NCBI GenBank assembly: GCA_963582935.1
Contig: CAUZSH010000002.1
Coordinates: forward strand, 1 to 48,748
Reading direction: 5' to 3'
From: CAUZSH01 sp963582935
Lineage (GTDB): Bacteria; Pseudomonadota; Gammaproteobacteria; Francisellales; Francisellaceae
Length of the DNA: 48,748 bases
Part shown: in pieces, positions 16,312-23,838 of the stretch
Layout of the letters: each line of letters begins with the position of its first letter
How positions within the stretch are numbered: position 1 is the first letter of the stretch
Notes under the pieces: model-generated
Told to the model about the DNA's origin: nothing
The model's input: only the letters and a program-made list of their open reading frames with translations
Database searches by the model: none
Translations under genes and position numbers: made by a program

Positions 16312-17712
16312 ATGAGTGGCGGTTATCCTTCATTTACAGATCAGCAATTAGAAACATTAAAGCGCCCGCCTAGTTCTGTGGATGCGGAGCGTTCGGTGCT
16401 TGGCGGTTTGATTTTAGATAATGATAGCTGGGAAAAAGTAGAGGATCAGCTGACGGTCGGTGATTTTTATCAAGGCGAACATCGGGTTATTTACAAAGAA
16501 ATTGAAAAGTTAGTGCAAGAAAATACGCCTTTTGATGTTATTACATTAAGCGATGCTTTAGCAAATTCTAAAAAAATAGATCAAGCGGGAGGCTTAGCCT
16601 ACATTGGCGAACTTGTTGCCAATACCCCAACAGCGGCAAATATCGGCGCTTATGCAAGAATTGTGACTGAAAAATCTCGAATGAGGACATTGCTGAATAC
16701 TGCCGTAGATATTGCAAATTTAGTTTATGACCAAGATGGCCGAAAAAGTGATGAGGTTATTGATGAGGCTGAACGAAAGATATTTCAAATAGCAGAGAAA
16801 TCTCAGAATATTCAGGATGGCCCTGAAGCTGTGACAGATGTGCTTTCAAGTGTGATTGATCGTTTAGATCTATTGATGGATACTAAAGATGGCATTACAG
16901 GTGTTTCGACTGGCTTTACGGACCTTGATAAAATGACCTCAGGTTTGCACCCATCTAATTTGGTGATTGTGGCAGGCAGACCCTCTATGGGAAAAACGGC
17001 ATTTGCCATGAATCTCTCCGAAAATGTGGCGCGCGGTGCTGAAAAACCAGTATTGGTTTTTAGTTTAGAGATGCCTTCAGAAGATCTTGTCGTCCGTATG
17101 ATTTCTTCTTTGGGTCGAATTGATCAAACTCGAATGAGGAATGGCCAATTAGACGATGAGCATTGGACAAAAATAACGGCATCAATGCAGATTATCACTC
17201 AAGAAATGAATCTCTATATCGATGATAGTGCGGCTTTGTCTCCAGCGGAAATTAGATCACGAGCACGTAGACTTGCCAAGGAGCATGGCGGGTTAAGCAT
17301 GATTGTGGTGGATTACTTGCAGTTAATGAGTATCCCAGGCTACGAGAGTAACCGAACCCAAGAAGTGTCTGAAATTTCTCGGTCGTTAAAAGCTCTTGCA
17401 AAAGAACTAGAAGTGCCTGTAGTTGCACTTTCGCAGTTAAATCGTGGTGTGGACGATCGTGCGGATAAACGCCCCATGATGTCTGATCTACGGGAATCTG
17501 GCGCAATTGAGCAAGATGCTGATGTGATTATGTTTGTGTATCGAGATGAAGTTTATCACAAAGACAAACAAGAAAATAAAGGCATTGGTGAAATTATTAT
17601 TGGTAAGCAGAGAAATGGACCGATTGGTAATGTAGCCGTGACATTTACAGGACGCTACTGTCGTTTTGCAGATTATGCTCCAGAATTTCAATCCGCTCAA
17701 GGCATGATGTGA
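16312..17712 (+). CDS. dnaB: Replicative DNA helicase DnaB
   Basis: DnaB is the hexameric 5'-3' helicase of the replication fork. The N-terminal domain starts PPSSVDAERSVLGGLILDN. The RecA-like domain carries Walker A GRPSMGKTAFAMN near residue 223 and the Walker B stretch MIVVDYLQLM. The loop SDLRESGAIEQDADVIMFVYR follows. Its 466 residues are a normal length, with no intein. GGAG lies 7 bp before the ATG. The position after rplI is a widespread arrangement. Confidence 0.97.
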   Translation: MSGGYPSFTDQQLETLKRPPSSVDAERSVLGGLILDNDSWEKVEDQLTVGDFYQGEHRVIYKEIEKLVQENTPFDVITLSDALANSKKIDQAGGLAYIGELVANTPTAANIGAYARIVTEKSRMRTLLNTAVDIANLVYDQDGRKSDEVIDEAERKIFQIAEKSQNIQDGPEAVTDVLSSVIDRLDLLMDTKDGITGVSTGFTDLDKMTSGLHPSNLVIVAGRPSMGKTAFAMNLSENVARGAEKPVLVFSLEMPSEDLVVRMISSLGRIDQTRMRNGQLDDEHWTKITASMQIITQEMNLYIDDSAALSPAEIRSRARRLAKEHGGLSMIVVDYLQLMSIPGYESNRTQEVSEISRSLKALAKELEVPVVALSQLNRGVDDRADKRPMMSDLRESGAIEQDADVIMFVYRDEVYHKDKQENKGIGEIIIGKQRNGPIGNVAVTFTGRYCRFADYAPEFQSAQGMM

Positions 17713-17742
17713 ATTCTTCATCAATCTAAGCCCAAAGAAGCG

Positions 17743-17771
17743 TTGTTTAAAATGCGATCAGATGATATACT
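17743..17771 (+). promoter_or_regulatory. Sigma-70 promoter of rlmN-pilF
   Basis: TTGTTT and TATACT are spaced by 17 bp, about 48 bp upstream of the rlmN start. Confidence 0.6.
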
Positions 17772-17819
17772 GCGTCGCAATATTATTTAATACATATTAA
17801 AGTATATTTGGAGTGCTGA

Positions 17820-18932
17820 ATGAGCCAAGATAAATTAAATTTATTAAACTTTTCAACGAAATCATTGAAAAATCTATTTTCAGGAATGGGTGAAAAGCCT
17901 TTTAGAGCCGCTCAAATTATCAAATGGATTCATCGTCACGGAGTGACTGATTTTGAGGAAATGACAGATTTAAGCAAATCCCTGCGGTTAAAACTATCAG
18001 AAGTGGCAGAAGTGGTGCCACCTAAAGTCGTTTTAAGTAAGCCTTCATTGGATGGGACGCATAAGTGGTTGATCCAAATGGCTGATGGAAATTGCATTGA
18101 AACCGTGTACATTCCTGAAGGAAATAGAGGCACGCTTTGTATTTCTTCACAAGTTGGTTGTATCTTAAATTGTAGTTTTTGTTCTACAGGGAAGCAGGGG
18201 TTTAATCGTAATTTAACAGTGGCTGAAATTATTGGGCAGCTTTGGGTGGCAGTTAGAAATTTATCCGAAGAAGCGGGTGTTCATGACCGCAAAGTAACGA
18301 ATGTTGTGATGATGGGGATGGGTGAGCCATTAATGAATTATGACAACTTAATCCCAGCTTTAGAGTTGATGATGGACGATTATGCTTATGGACTGTCGAA
18401 ACGACGTGTCACGGTGAGTACTTCAGGAGTTGTTCCCAGAATGTATGACCTATTAAATGATATTGATGTTTCTCTGGCAGTTTCATTGCATGCTGTCAAT
18501 GATGAGCTTAGAAATGTTTTGGTACCAATCAATAAAAAATATAATGTTGCAGAGCTTTTAGAGGTTTGTAAGTTATATGCTGATAAAGGACCGCAAAAAT
18601 CTTTAACTTTTGAGTACACTTTGATTGCAAACGAAAATGACTCGATTGAGCACGCAAGAGAGCTTGTCAGTGTATTGAAAGACGTGCCTTGCAAAATAAA
18701 TTTGATTCCATTTAACCCGTATCCTGGGAGTGGCTATAAAAAACCAAGTAACAATCAAATACATAGATTTAAGAATTATTTGATAGAACATGATTATATC
18801 GCTACTATTAGAAAAACACGTGGTGATGATATTGATGCTGCCTGCGGACAATTAGTGGGATCCGTTAAGGATAAAACTCGTCGGAATGCTCGGTATTTAA
18901 AATCTCTTGAAAAGGAAAAGGATGAAGCTTAA
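17820..18932 (+). CDS. rlmN: Dual-specificity 23S rRNA/tRNA adenine-C2 methyltransferase RlmN
   Basis: RlmN is a radical-SAM enzyme that methylates C2 of A2503 in 23S rRNA and A37 in certain tRNAs. The iron-sulfur cluster cysteines are Cys114, Cys118 and Cys121 (CILNCSFC). The two mechanistic cysteines correspond to Cys107 and the C-terminal Cys342 (DAACGQLVG). The MMGMGEPLMNYDN motif is intact. The start has a GGAGTGC site. The last 11 bases overlap the likely start of pilF, suggesting translational coupling. Confidence 0.97.
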   Translation: MSQDKLNLLNFSTKSLKNLFSGMGEKPFRAAQIIKWIHRHGVTDFEEMTDLSKSLRLKLSEVAEVVPPKVVLSKPSLDGTHKWLIQMADGNCIETVYIPEGNRGTLCISSQVGCILNCSFCSTGKQGFNRNLTVAEIIGQLWVAVRNLSEEAGVHDRKVTNVVMMGMGEPLMNYDNLIPALELMMDDYAYGLSKRRVTVSTSGVVPRMYDLLNDIDVSLAVSLHAVNDELRNVLVPINKKYNVAELLEVCKLYADKGPQKSLTFEYTLIANENDSIEHARELVSVLKDVPCKINLIPFNPYPGSGYKKPSNNQIHRFKNYLIEHDYIATIRKTRGDDIDAACGQLVGSVKDKTRRNARYLKSLEKEKDEA

Positions 18933-19683
18933 AGGGTTACTGTTAATTGTCTTATCTGGGACACTCCTGTTTGGATGTGCTTCAAAAAATGATCCTGAAG
19001 CAAATAAATTATCTGCGCTCCAGCAAGCTGAGCTTGAGCAGACCATTGAGCCTGATTATACCAAAGCTGCCGAAATTAATGCGCAGTTAGGGATTAATTA
19101 TCTAAGTAAAAATCTAATAGATCTAGCAAAAACTAAAATTATGAAAGCGCAAAGTCAAGATGACTCCCTTTCAGTTGTCCATTATGCAATGGGTTTATAT
19201 TATTCAAAACTTGGCAATGTTGATTTGGCTCGAAATGCTTTTAAGCGAGCAATAGATATTGATCCAAAAAACTATCAAGCGTTAACTTACTATGCACAGT
19301 TCTTATGCCAGCAAGATCAATACGACCGGGCTGAAGCGCTTTTTAGAGAGTCGCTGGCATTGCCCGCGAATGATGGTATGGGGGCGACCTATGAATTATA
19401 TGGCGTGTGTACGTTGCGCTATACTAACGATATAGATAAAGCGATTATGCTTTTTCGTAAAGCCTTGATGCTGAATCCAACATTGACTTCTAGTTATTAT
19501 CTTTTGGCGCAAACCTATTATGATGAAAGGCGCTATGAAGAAGCAAATAAAATGTTAAATGAGTATCTTTCAAGAGCCACTGTCAGCAAGCAATCTCTTG
19601 AGCTTGAAATGAAGATTTCAGAGGGGCTTGGTAAACAGGATCGAGTTGCCACAATTAGATTGATTCTTGACTCTAAATACTAG
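18922..19683 (+). CDS. pilF: Type IV pilus biogenesis lipoprotein PilF/PilW
   Basis: PilF/PilW is the TPR pilotin that helps PilQ secretin assembly in the outer membrane. The signal peptide ends in the lipobox LLFGC (Cys about residue 19 from ATG 18922). TPR repeats follow, visible as AEINAQLGINYLSKN, VHYAMGLYYSKLGNVDLARNAFKRAIDIDP and SSYYLLAQTYYDERRYEEANKMLNEYL. The open frame allows a TTG at 18907, but the ATG at 18922, behind AAAAGGAAAAGG, gives the proper lipoprotein signal. Placement after rlmN is the usual gammaproteobacterial order and supports the name. Confidence 0.9.
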   Translation: MKLKGLLLIVLSGTLLFGCASKNDPEANKLSALQQAELEQTIEPDYTKAAEINAQLGINYLSKNLIDLAKTKIMKAQSQDDSLSVVHYAMGLYYSKLGNVDLARNAFKRAIDIDPKNYQALTYYAQFLCQQDQYDRAEALFRESLALPANDGMGATYELYGVCTLRYTNDIDKAIMLFRKALMLNPTLTSSYYLLAQTYYDERRYEEANKMLNEYLSRATVSKQSLELEMKISEGLGKQDRVATIRLILDSKY

Positions 19684-19740
19684 TGCAACTTGAAAAATAG
19701 CTGTTAAACTTAATTATCATACCTTTTTATTGTGGGCTAA

Positions 19741-21495
19741 ATGTTACTTTCACTTAATAAATATAATTTTAGAAAAGGGCGGCGGCTGTGCTTTTATCAC
19801 AATGATTTTGTGAAAGAGCGCAAGACGTTAATCTTTTTGCATGATATTGGTGGACATGCGACGAATTGGCAAAAAATTTGGCGGCGTTTAAGTAGCAAAT
19901 ATAATGTGATTGCTTGTGATATGATTGGACATGGTTTGAGCGACCATCCTCGTGGGCATTTCGCTTATTCAATTACTGAGCAGATTTTGGATGCTCAAGC
20001 TGTTCTGGAGAAATATAAGTCAGAAAATATCGTCTTAATTGGTCATGGATATGGTGCAATTATCGCACTTTTATTGGCTAAAATTTATCCGAAAGAGGTG
20101 CGGAAACTTGTCTTGATAATGCCTGATATTTATGAAAAGAAGCATAAATATTGGTGGCATATGATGCCTGCATGGTTGATTCAGGCTTATTTTTTCTTAG
20201 GCAGAAAAAAAGTGATGGTGAATCACAAACATACGGTTGATTTTATTCTCCCCAAAGCGCATGTTATTAAGTCATATTATATTTGGTGTAGATATTTGCC
20301 TTATATCGATCTTTCAAAATTAAAGCAGGAATGTTTGCTGATTTCTAGTCGTTTGGAGTTTTTGATTGAAGCAAAATGTTCGGCTGATTATTACAAAAAA
20401 CACCTGCCTGTATGTAAAGTGAAATACTTGGATTCCAGTGAGCATATGCCCATGATTCAAGATGCCAATGCTATCATTTATTATTTGGATAATTTCCTTG
20501 ATAGATTAGATGTAAAGGCTTTTAAAAATCTTGTTTTTGAGGGAGCTGGTATTCGAGGCATTGCTTATAGTGGCGCATTGTTGGCGCTAAACTCCATGGG
20601 TGTTCTTGAGGGGATAAAGCGTGTGGCTGGTTCCTCCGCGGGTGCCATATACGCAACGTTTTTGGCAGTGGGTTATAATGCAGCCGAAATTTACTATATT
20701 GTTCGGAAGCTTGATTTTTTAACATTAACAGGGAGTGCTGGCAATATTATTGCAACGGGTACGCGTTTCTTGTCTGATTTTGGTTGGTATAAAGGAGATG
20801 CCTTTGATGGGATTATGGGCGAGTTGATCGAAAAGAAAACAGGTAAAGCGGATCTTACTTTTGGAGAGTTGCATGCATCAGGGGGGCTGGAGATTTACCT
20901 TGTTGGCACGAACCTTACAAAAAACTGTTCTGAAATTTACTCTCATGAAACAACGCCAGAGATGGCAATCGTCGATGCTGTTCGTATTTCGACCAGTATC
21001 CCCATGCTTTTTAAAGCCATTAAACGCAAAGGAGCGGAAGGGGAGCAGGTGCTTGTTGATGGTGGGCTCTCATGGAATTACCCAATAGAAATATTTGACT
21101 ATCATCGATATGTGGAACATGATGAGAATGCTGAAAAGTGTGGTTTTTATGATGACCCGAATCGTTGTTTTAATCACGAGTCTCTTGGATTTAGATTGGA
21201 CCCGTTGAAGGATCCATTACATACGATTGCTGAATCAAAAGAATATAAAAAAATTGGCAATGTAATTGATTTTGGGAAAGCGTTTATGCGGTTTGTGCAT
21301 GCTTCCACAATGAAGCGCCATTTGCATAAGAAAGACTGGCAGCGAACTATTTACGTCGATACGTTAGAATTAGGCGCGACGGATTTTGATATTAGCCCAG
21401 AAGATAAAAAACGATTAATTGAAGAAGGTAAAGTGGGCGTACACAAACACTTTTCTTGGCGTATGAGTAGAAGTGGGGTAAGATTCCCTCAATAA
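19741..21495 (+). CDS. Fusion of an inactive-looking alpha/beta hydrolase domain with a patatin-like phospholipase
   Basis: The 584-residue protein has two lipase-type domains. Residues ~1-260 follow the alpha/beta-hydrolase pattern (LIFLHDIGGHATNW, CDMIGHGLSDHPRG, terminal SSEHMPMIQD histidine). However, the nucleophile elbow reads G-H-G-Y-G instead of GxSxG, with Gly103 at the serine position, and the usual acid loop reads SSRLEFLI. Residues ~262-580 form a patatin domain with the oxyanion loop GAGIRG (268-273), the catalytic serine in GSSAG (Ser299) and Asp440 in DGG. The second half should therefore be an active acyl hydrolase, with the first a binding or scaffold domain. No signal peptide is seen. 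rluB follows closely. The substrate is unknown. Confidence 0.85.
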   Translation: MLLSLNKYNFRKGRRLCFYHNDFVKERKTLIFLHDIGGHATNWQKIWRRLSSKYNVIACDMIGHGLSDHPRGHFAYSITEQILDAQAVLEKYKSENIVLIGHGYGAIIALLLAKIYPKEVRKLVLIMPDIYEKKHKYWWHMMPAWLIQAYFFLGRKKVMVNHKHTVDFILPKAHVIKSYYIWCRYLPYIDLSKLKQECLLISSRLEFLIEAKCSADYYKKHLPVCKVKYLDSSEHMPMIQDANAIIYYLDNFLDRLDVKAFKNLVFEGAGIRGIAYSGALLALNSMGVLEGIKRVAGSSAGAIYATFLAVGYNAAEIYYIVRKLDFLTLTGSAGNIIATGTRFLSDFGWYKGDAFDGIMGELIEKKTGKADLTFGELHASGGLEIYLVGTNLTKNCSEIYSHETTPEMAIVDAVRISTSIPMLFKAIKRKGAEGEQVLVDGGLSWNYPIEIFDYHRYVEHDENAEKCGFYDDPNRCFNHESLGFRLDPLKDPLHTIAESKEYKKIGNVIDFGKAFMRFVHASTMKRHLHKKDWQRTIYVDTLELGATDFDISPEDKKRLIEEGKVGVHKHFSWRMSRSGVRFPQ

Positions 21496-21520
21496 TGATG
21501 TGAGGTTGAAAAATAGAGAT

Positions 21521-22333
21521 ATGATACATAAACCAAAATTTGAAAATAATGGCGACAAATTGCAAAAACTTTTAGCAATGGCGGGCTTAGGTTCTCGGCG
21601 AAAAATGGAAGAGTGGATTGCAGCAGGCAGGATATCTGTTGATGGGAAAATTTCCAAAATAGGAGATCGAGCAAAGCTTTCTGATCGGATTCTTGTTGAC
21701 GGAAAGCCATTAGATCGTAAAGGGACTGTTATGACTCGTCCTAGAGTGATTGCGTATAATAAGCCCGAGGGTCAAATTTGCTCACGTAAAGATGAAAAAG
21801 GTCGTAAAACAGTTTTTGATGCGTTACCTCGGTTGCAAAAAGGTCGTTGGATAATGGTGGGTCGATTAGATGTAAATACTTCAGGGCTTCTTTTGTTTAC
21901 AACAGATGGCGAGCTTGCAAATCGTTTGATGCATCCATCTTATGAAGTCGAAAGAGAGTATGCGGTTCGTGTTTTTGGCGAGGTTTCAGATGATGCGCTT
22001 GCAAATTTACGAACAGGCGTTCAGTTGGAAGATGGTCCTGCCAAATTCAATAAAATTGAGTTTAAGGGCGGTGAAGGGATTAATACTTGGTATCATGTTA
22101 TTCTTAGAGAGGGACGTAACCGGGAGGTGCGTCGACTATGGGAATCGCAAGGGCTTAAGGTTAGTCGTCTAACTCGCGTTCGGTACTCTTATTTACATTT
22201 ACCCAGAACTTTGAGTGCAGGGAAAGCTTATGAGTATTCACCGGATGATGTGAATGCGTTGAGAAAGTCAATCGGGATGAAAAGATATTTCTTTCCCAAA
22301 GACCTTTTGGAAAAGAAAAGGCGTAAAATTTAG
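21521..22333 (+). CDS. rluB: 23S rRNA pseudouridine(2605) synthase RluB
   Basis: RluB isomerises U2605 of 23S rRNA. An N-terminal S4 domain (KLQKLLAMAGLGSRRKMEEWIAAGRI) precedes the RsuA-family catalytic domain. The nucleophilic aspartate sits in GRLDVNTSGLLLFT. The motifs YNKPEGQICSR, EREYAVRVFGEV and EGRNREVRRLWESQGLKVSRLTRVRY are also present. The frame is open from a GTG at 21500; the ATG at 21521 is preferred, although its ribosome-binding site is weak. The gene is 25 bp after the hydrolase-patatin gene and convergent with adk. Confidence 0.93.
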   Translation: MIHKPKFENNGDKLQKLLAMAGLGSRRKMEEWIAAGRISVDGKISKIGDRAKLSDRILVDGKPLDRKGTVMTRPRVIAYNKPEGQICSRKDEKGRKTVFDALPRLQKGRWIMVGRLDVNTSGLLLFTTDGELANRLMHPSYEVEREYAVRVFGEVSDDALANLRTGVQLEDGPAKFNKIEFKGGEGINTWYHVILREGRNREVRRLWESQGLKVSRLTRVRYSYLHLPRTLSAGKAYEYSPDDVNALRKSIGMKRYFFPKDLLEKKRRKI

Positions 22334-22365
22334 TTGTTTTATTCCAATCTCTAAACAGCCAATTC

Positions 22366-23031
22366 CTAGACAGATTTCTGTTTGAGTTTTGATTCGATAT
22401 CATTTCTCACATTTTTTACATCTTGCATGCCATTTATTTTATCATAAACAGGCTTCTTAACTGTTTTAGTTGGGGCGAATGATTTGTAATATTCAATCAG
22501 CATGGAAGTTGTTTTGTGGTAGATTTTCAAGCGTTTTTTGACCGTGGCATCGGTATCATCTTCTCGTTGAATAAGCACTTCACCTGTCTCATCATCAAGG
22601 TCATCAGTTTTTGGAGGATGATAATTGACGTGATAGGTGCGTCCTGAGGGCTCGTGAATTCTTCGACCTGTAATACGTTTCAGAATTTCATCGTCTGGTA
22701 CAGTGATTTCAACAACATGGTCAATGCTTATGTCGGCATCTTTCAGTGCATTGGCTTGCCCGAGCGTTCTCGGGAACCCATCAAGAAGGAAGCCCTTTTT
22801 GCAATCAGGCTCTGCAAGCCGTATTTTGATGATTTCTATGATAAGACCATCTGGAACAAGGTGACCTGCACTCAAGATTTCCTTTAGCTTTAGTCCGAGC
22901 TCTGACCCTGATTTGATGGTAGAGCGTAGGATGTCTCCCGTTGAAATTTGTGGAATATCAAAAGCGCATTCAATATACTTTGCTTGAGTGCCTTTTCCAG
23001 CGCCAGGAGGCCCAATTAAAATGATTTTCAT
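22366..23031 (-). CDS. adk: Adenylate kinase
   Basis: Adk interconverts ATP plus AMP and two ADP. The P-loop GPPGAGKGTQAKYI is at the N-terminus. The AMP-binding ISTGDILR, the DGFPRTLGQA motif and the LID region (ITGRRIHEPSGRTYHVNYHPP) are present. The LID is of the long type without zinc cysteines. The 221-residue length is normal. It shares the 208-bp upstream gap with the T4SS operon, which is transcribed the other way; TATAAT on the minus strand at 23116-23121 is a likely -10. Confidence 0.97.
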   Translation of the reverse strand: MKIILIGPPGAGKGTQAKYIECAFDIPQISTGDILRSTIKSGSELGLKLKEILSAGHLVPDGLIIEIIKIRLAEPDCKKGFLLDGFPRTLGQANALKDADISIDHVVEITVPDDEILKRITGRRIHEPSGRTYHVNYHPPKTDDLDDETGEVLIQREDDTDATVKKRLKIYHKTTSMLIEYYKSFAPTKTVKKPVYDKINGMQDVKNVRNDIESKLKQKSV

Positions 23032-23161
23032 AATATCCTTAAAAGTAACATTATTTAAAAAGTAACATAAAAAAGTTATTCGTTATTATGCTGAATTTCA
23101 TACTTAGAATAAACCATTATAGCTCAATAAGATAAATTCTATGTTTATTTATATAACGCTA

Positions 23162-23189
23162 TTGTAAAAGCAACCTATCAATCTATACT
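23162..23189 (+). promoter_or_regulatory. Candidate promoter of the T4SS operon
   Basis: TTGTAA and TATACT are spaced by 16 bp, about 50 bp before trbC. It is the only good forward promoter seen for the whole 9.7-kb operon. Confidence 0.55.
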
Positions 23190-23239
23190 TTCAACCGATC
23201 ACCACAGTATATACATAACCAAACAAAAAAGGTATCCCT

Positions 23240-23578
23240 ATGAAATCAATCTATCGATCAGCCAAAAATGCACTTTCAAAAGTAATGTTGATAGGTGTTT
23301 TGTACCCAATCATGTCAGCCATCGCTTTTGCTTCAGAAGCTGATCAGGGTATGCCTTGGGTAAGCCCTTTGCAAAAAATAACAGCCTCTATTTCAGGGCC
23401 AGTGGCTCAAGCCGCTGGGGTGATTTGTATTGTAATTGCAGGCTTGGGAATCGCTTTTGGTGAAGGTGGCAGTGGTGTTAGAAAGTTATTCCAAGTTGTG
23501 ATGGGCTTGGCGATTGCCTTTACGGCGGCCAGCATTGTTGCAAAATTATTCGGTGGTAGTGCAGGAGTGTTATTTTAG
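23240..23578 (+). CDS. trbC: TrbC/VirB2-family pilin, predicted cyclic
   Basis: This 112-residue protein has an N-terminal signal peptide ending SAIAFA, with predicted signal peptidase cleavage before Ser32 (SEADQG). Two long hydrophobic segments follow, separated by GIAFGEGGSGVRK, as in TrbC/VirB2 pilins. The C-terminus LFGGSAGVLF parallels RP4 TrbC, where TraF removes a short tail after a glycine and joins the ends. Cleavage after Gly106 would leave a 75-residue ring (78 in RP4). AAAAGG precedes the ATG. The stop codon shares a base with the GTG of the next gene. The pilin call is strong; circularisation is inference supported by traF in the same operon. Confidence 0.88.
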   Translation: MKSIYRSAKNALSKVMLIGVLYPIMSAIAFASEADQGMPWVSPLQKITASISGPVAQAAGVICIVIAGLGIAFGEGGSGVRKLFQVVMGLAIAFTAASIVAKLFGGSAGVLF

Positions 23579-23832
23579 TGCCTGCACCAGGCTTCCTTGT
23601 TAAGATTCATAATTCTTTGACTGCGCCTATTTTATCAGCAGGTGTGCCGAGGCAGTTTTTGATTTTAAATGGAACACTGGTGGCAGCAATCACTTTTGGT
23701 ATGCAATCACTATACGGTATACCAATTGGAATTATTCTTCACGTTGCAATGGCGATGATGACCAAGAAAGACCCCAGCTTCTTTCAAGCCATGTTGCGAC
23801 ATATCAAGCAAAAATCTCACTATGATGTATAG
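23578..23832 (+). CDS. trbD: T4SS inner-membrane protein TrbD/VirB3
   Basis: This 84-residue protein starts with GTG sharing one base with the trbC stop. Its beginning (PAPGFLVKIHNSLTAPILSAGVPRQFLILNG) is typical of VirB3/TrbD: a short cytoplasmic segment, then one or two membrane helices and a basic C-terminal tail. VirB3 works with the VirB4 ATPase at the inner membrane. The gene lies directly before trbE, as in all P-type systems. Confidence 0.88.
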   Translation: MPAPGFLVKIHNSLTAPILSAGVPRQFLILNGTLVAAITFGMQSLYGIPIGIILHVAMAMMTKKDPSFFQAMLRHIKQKSHYDV

Positions 23833-23838
23833 GCCTGT

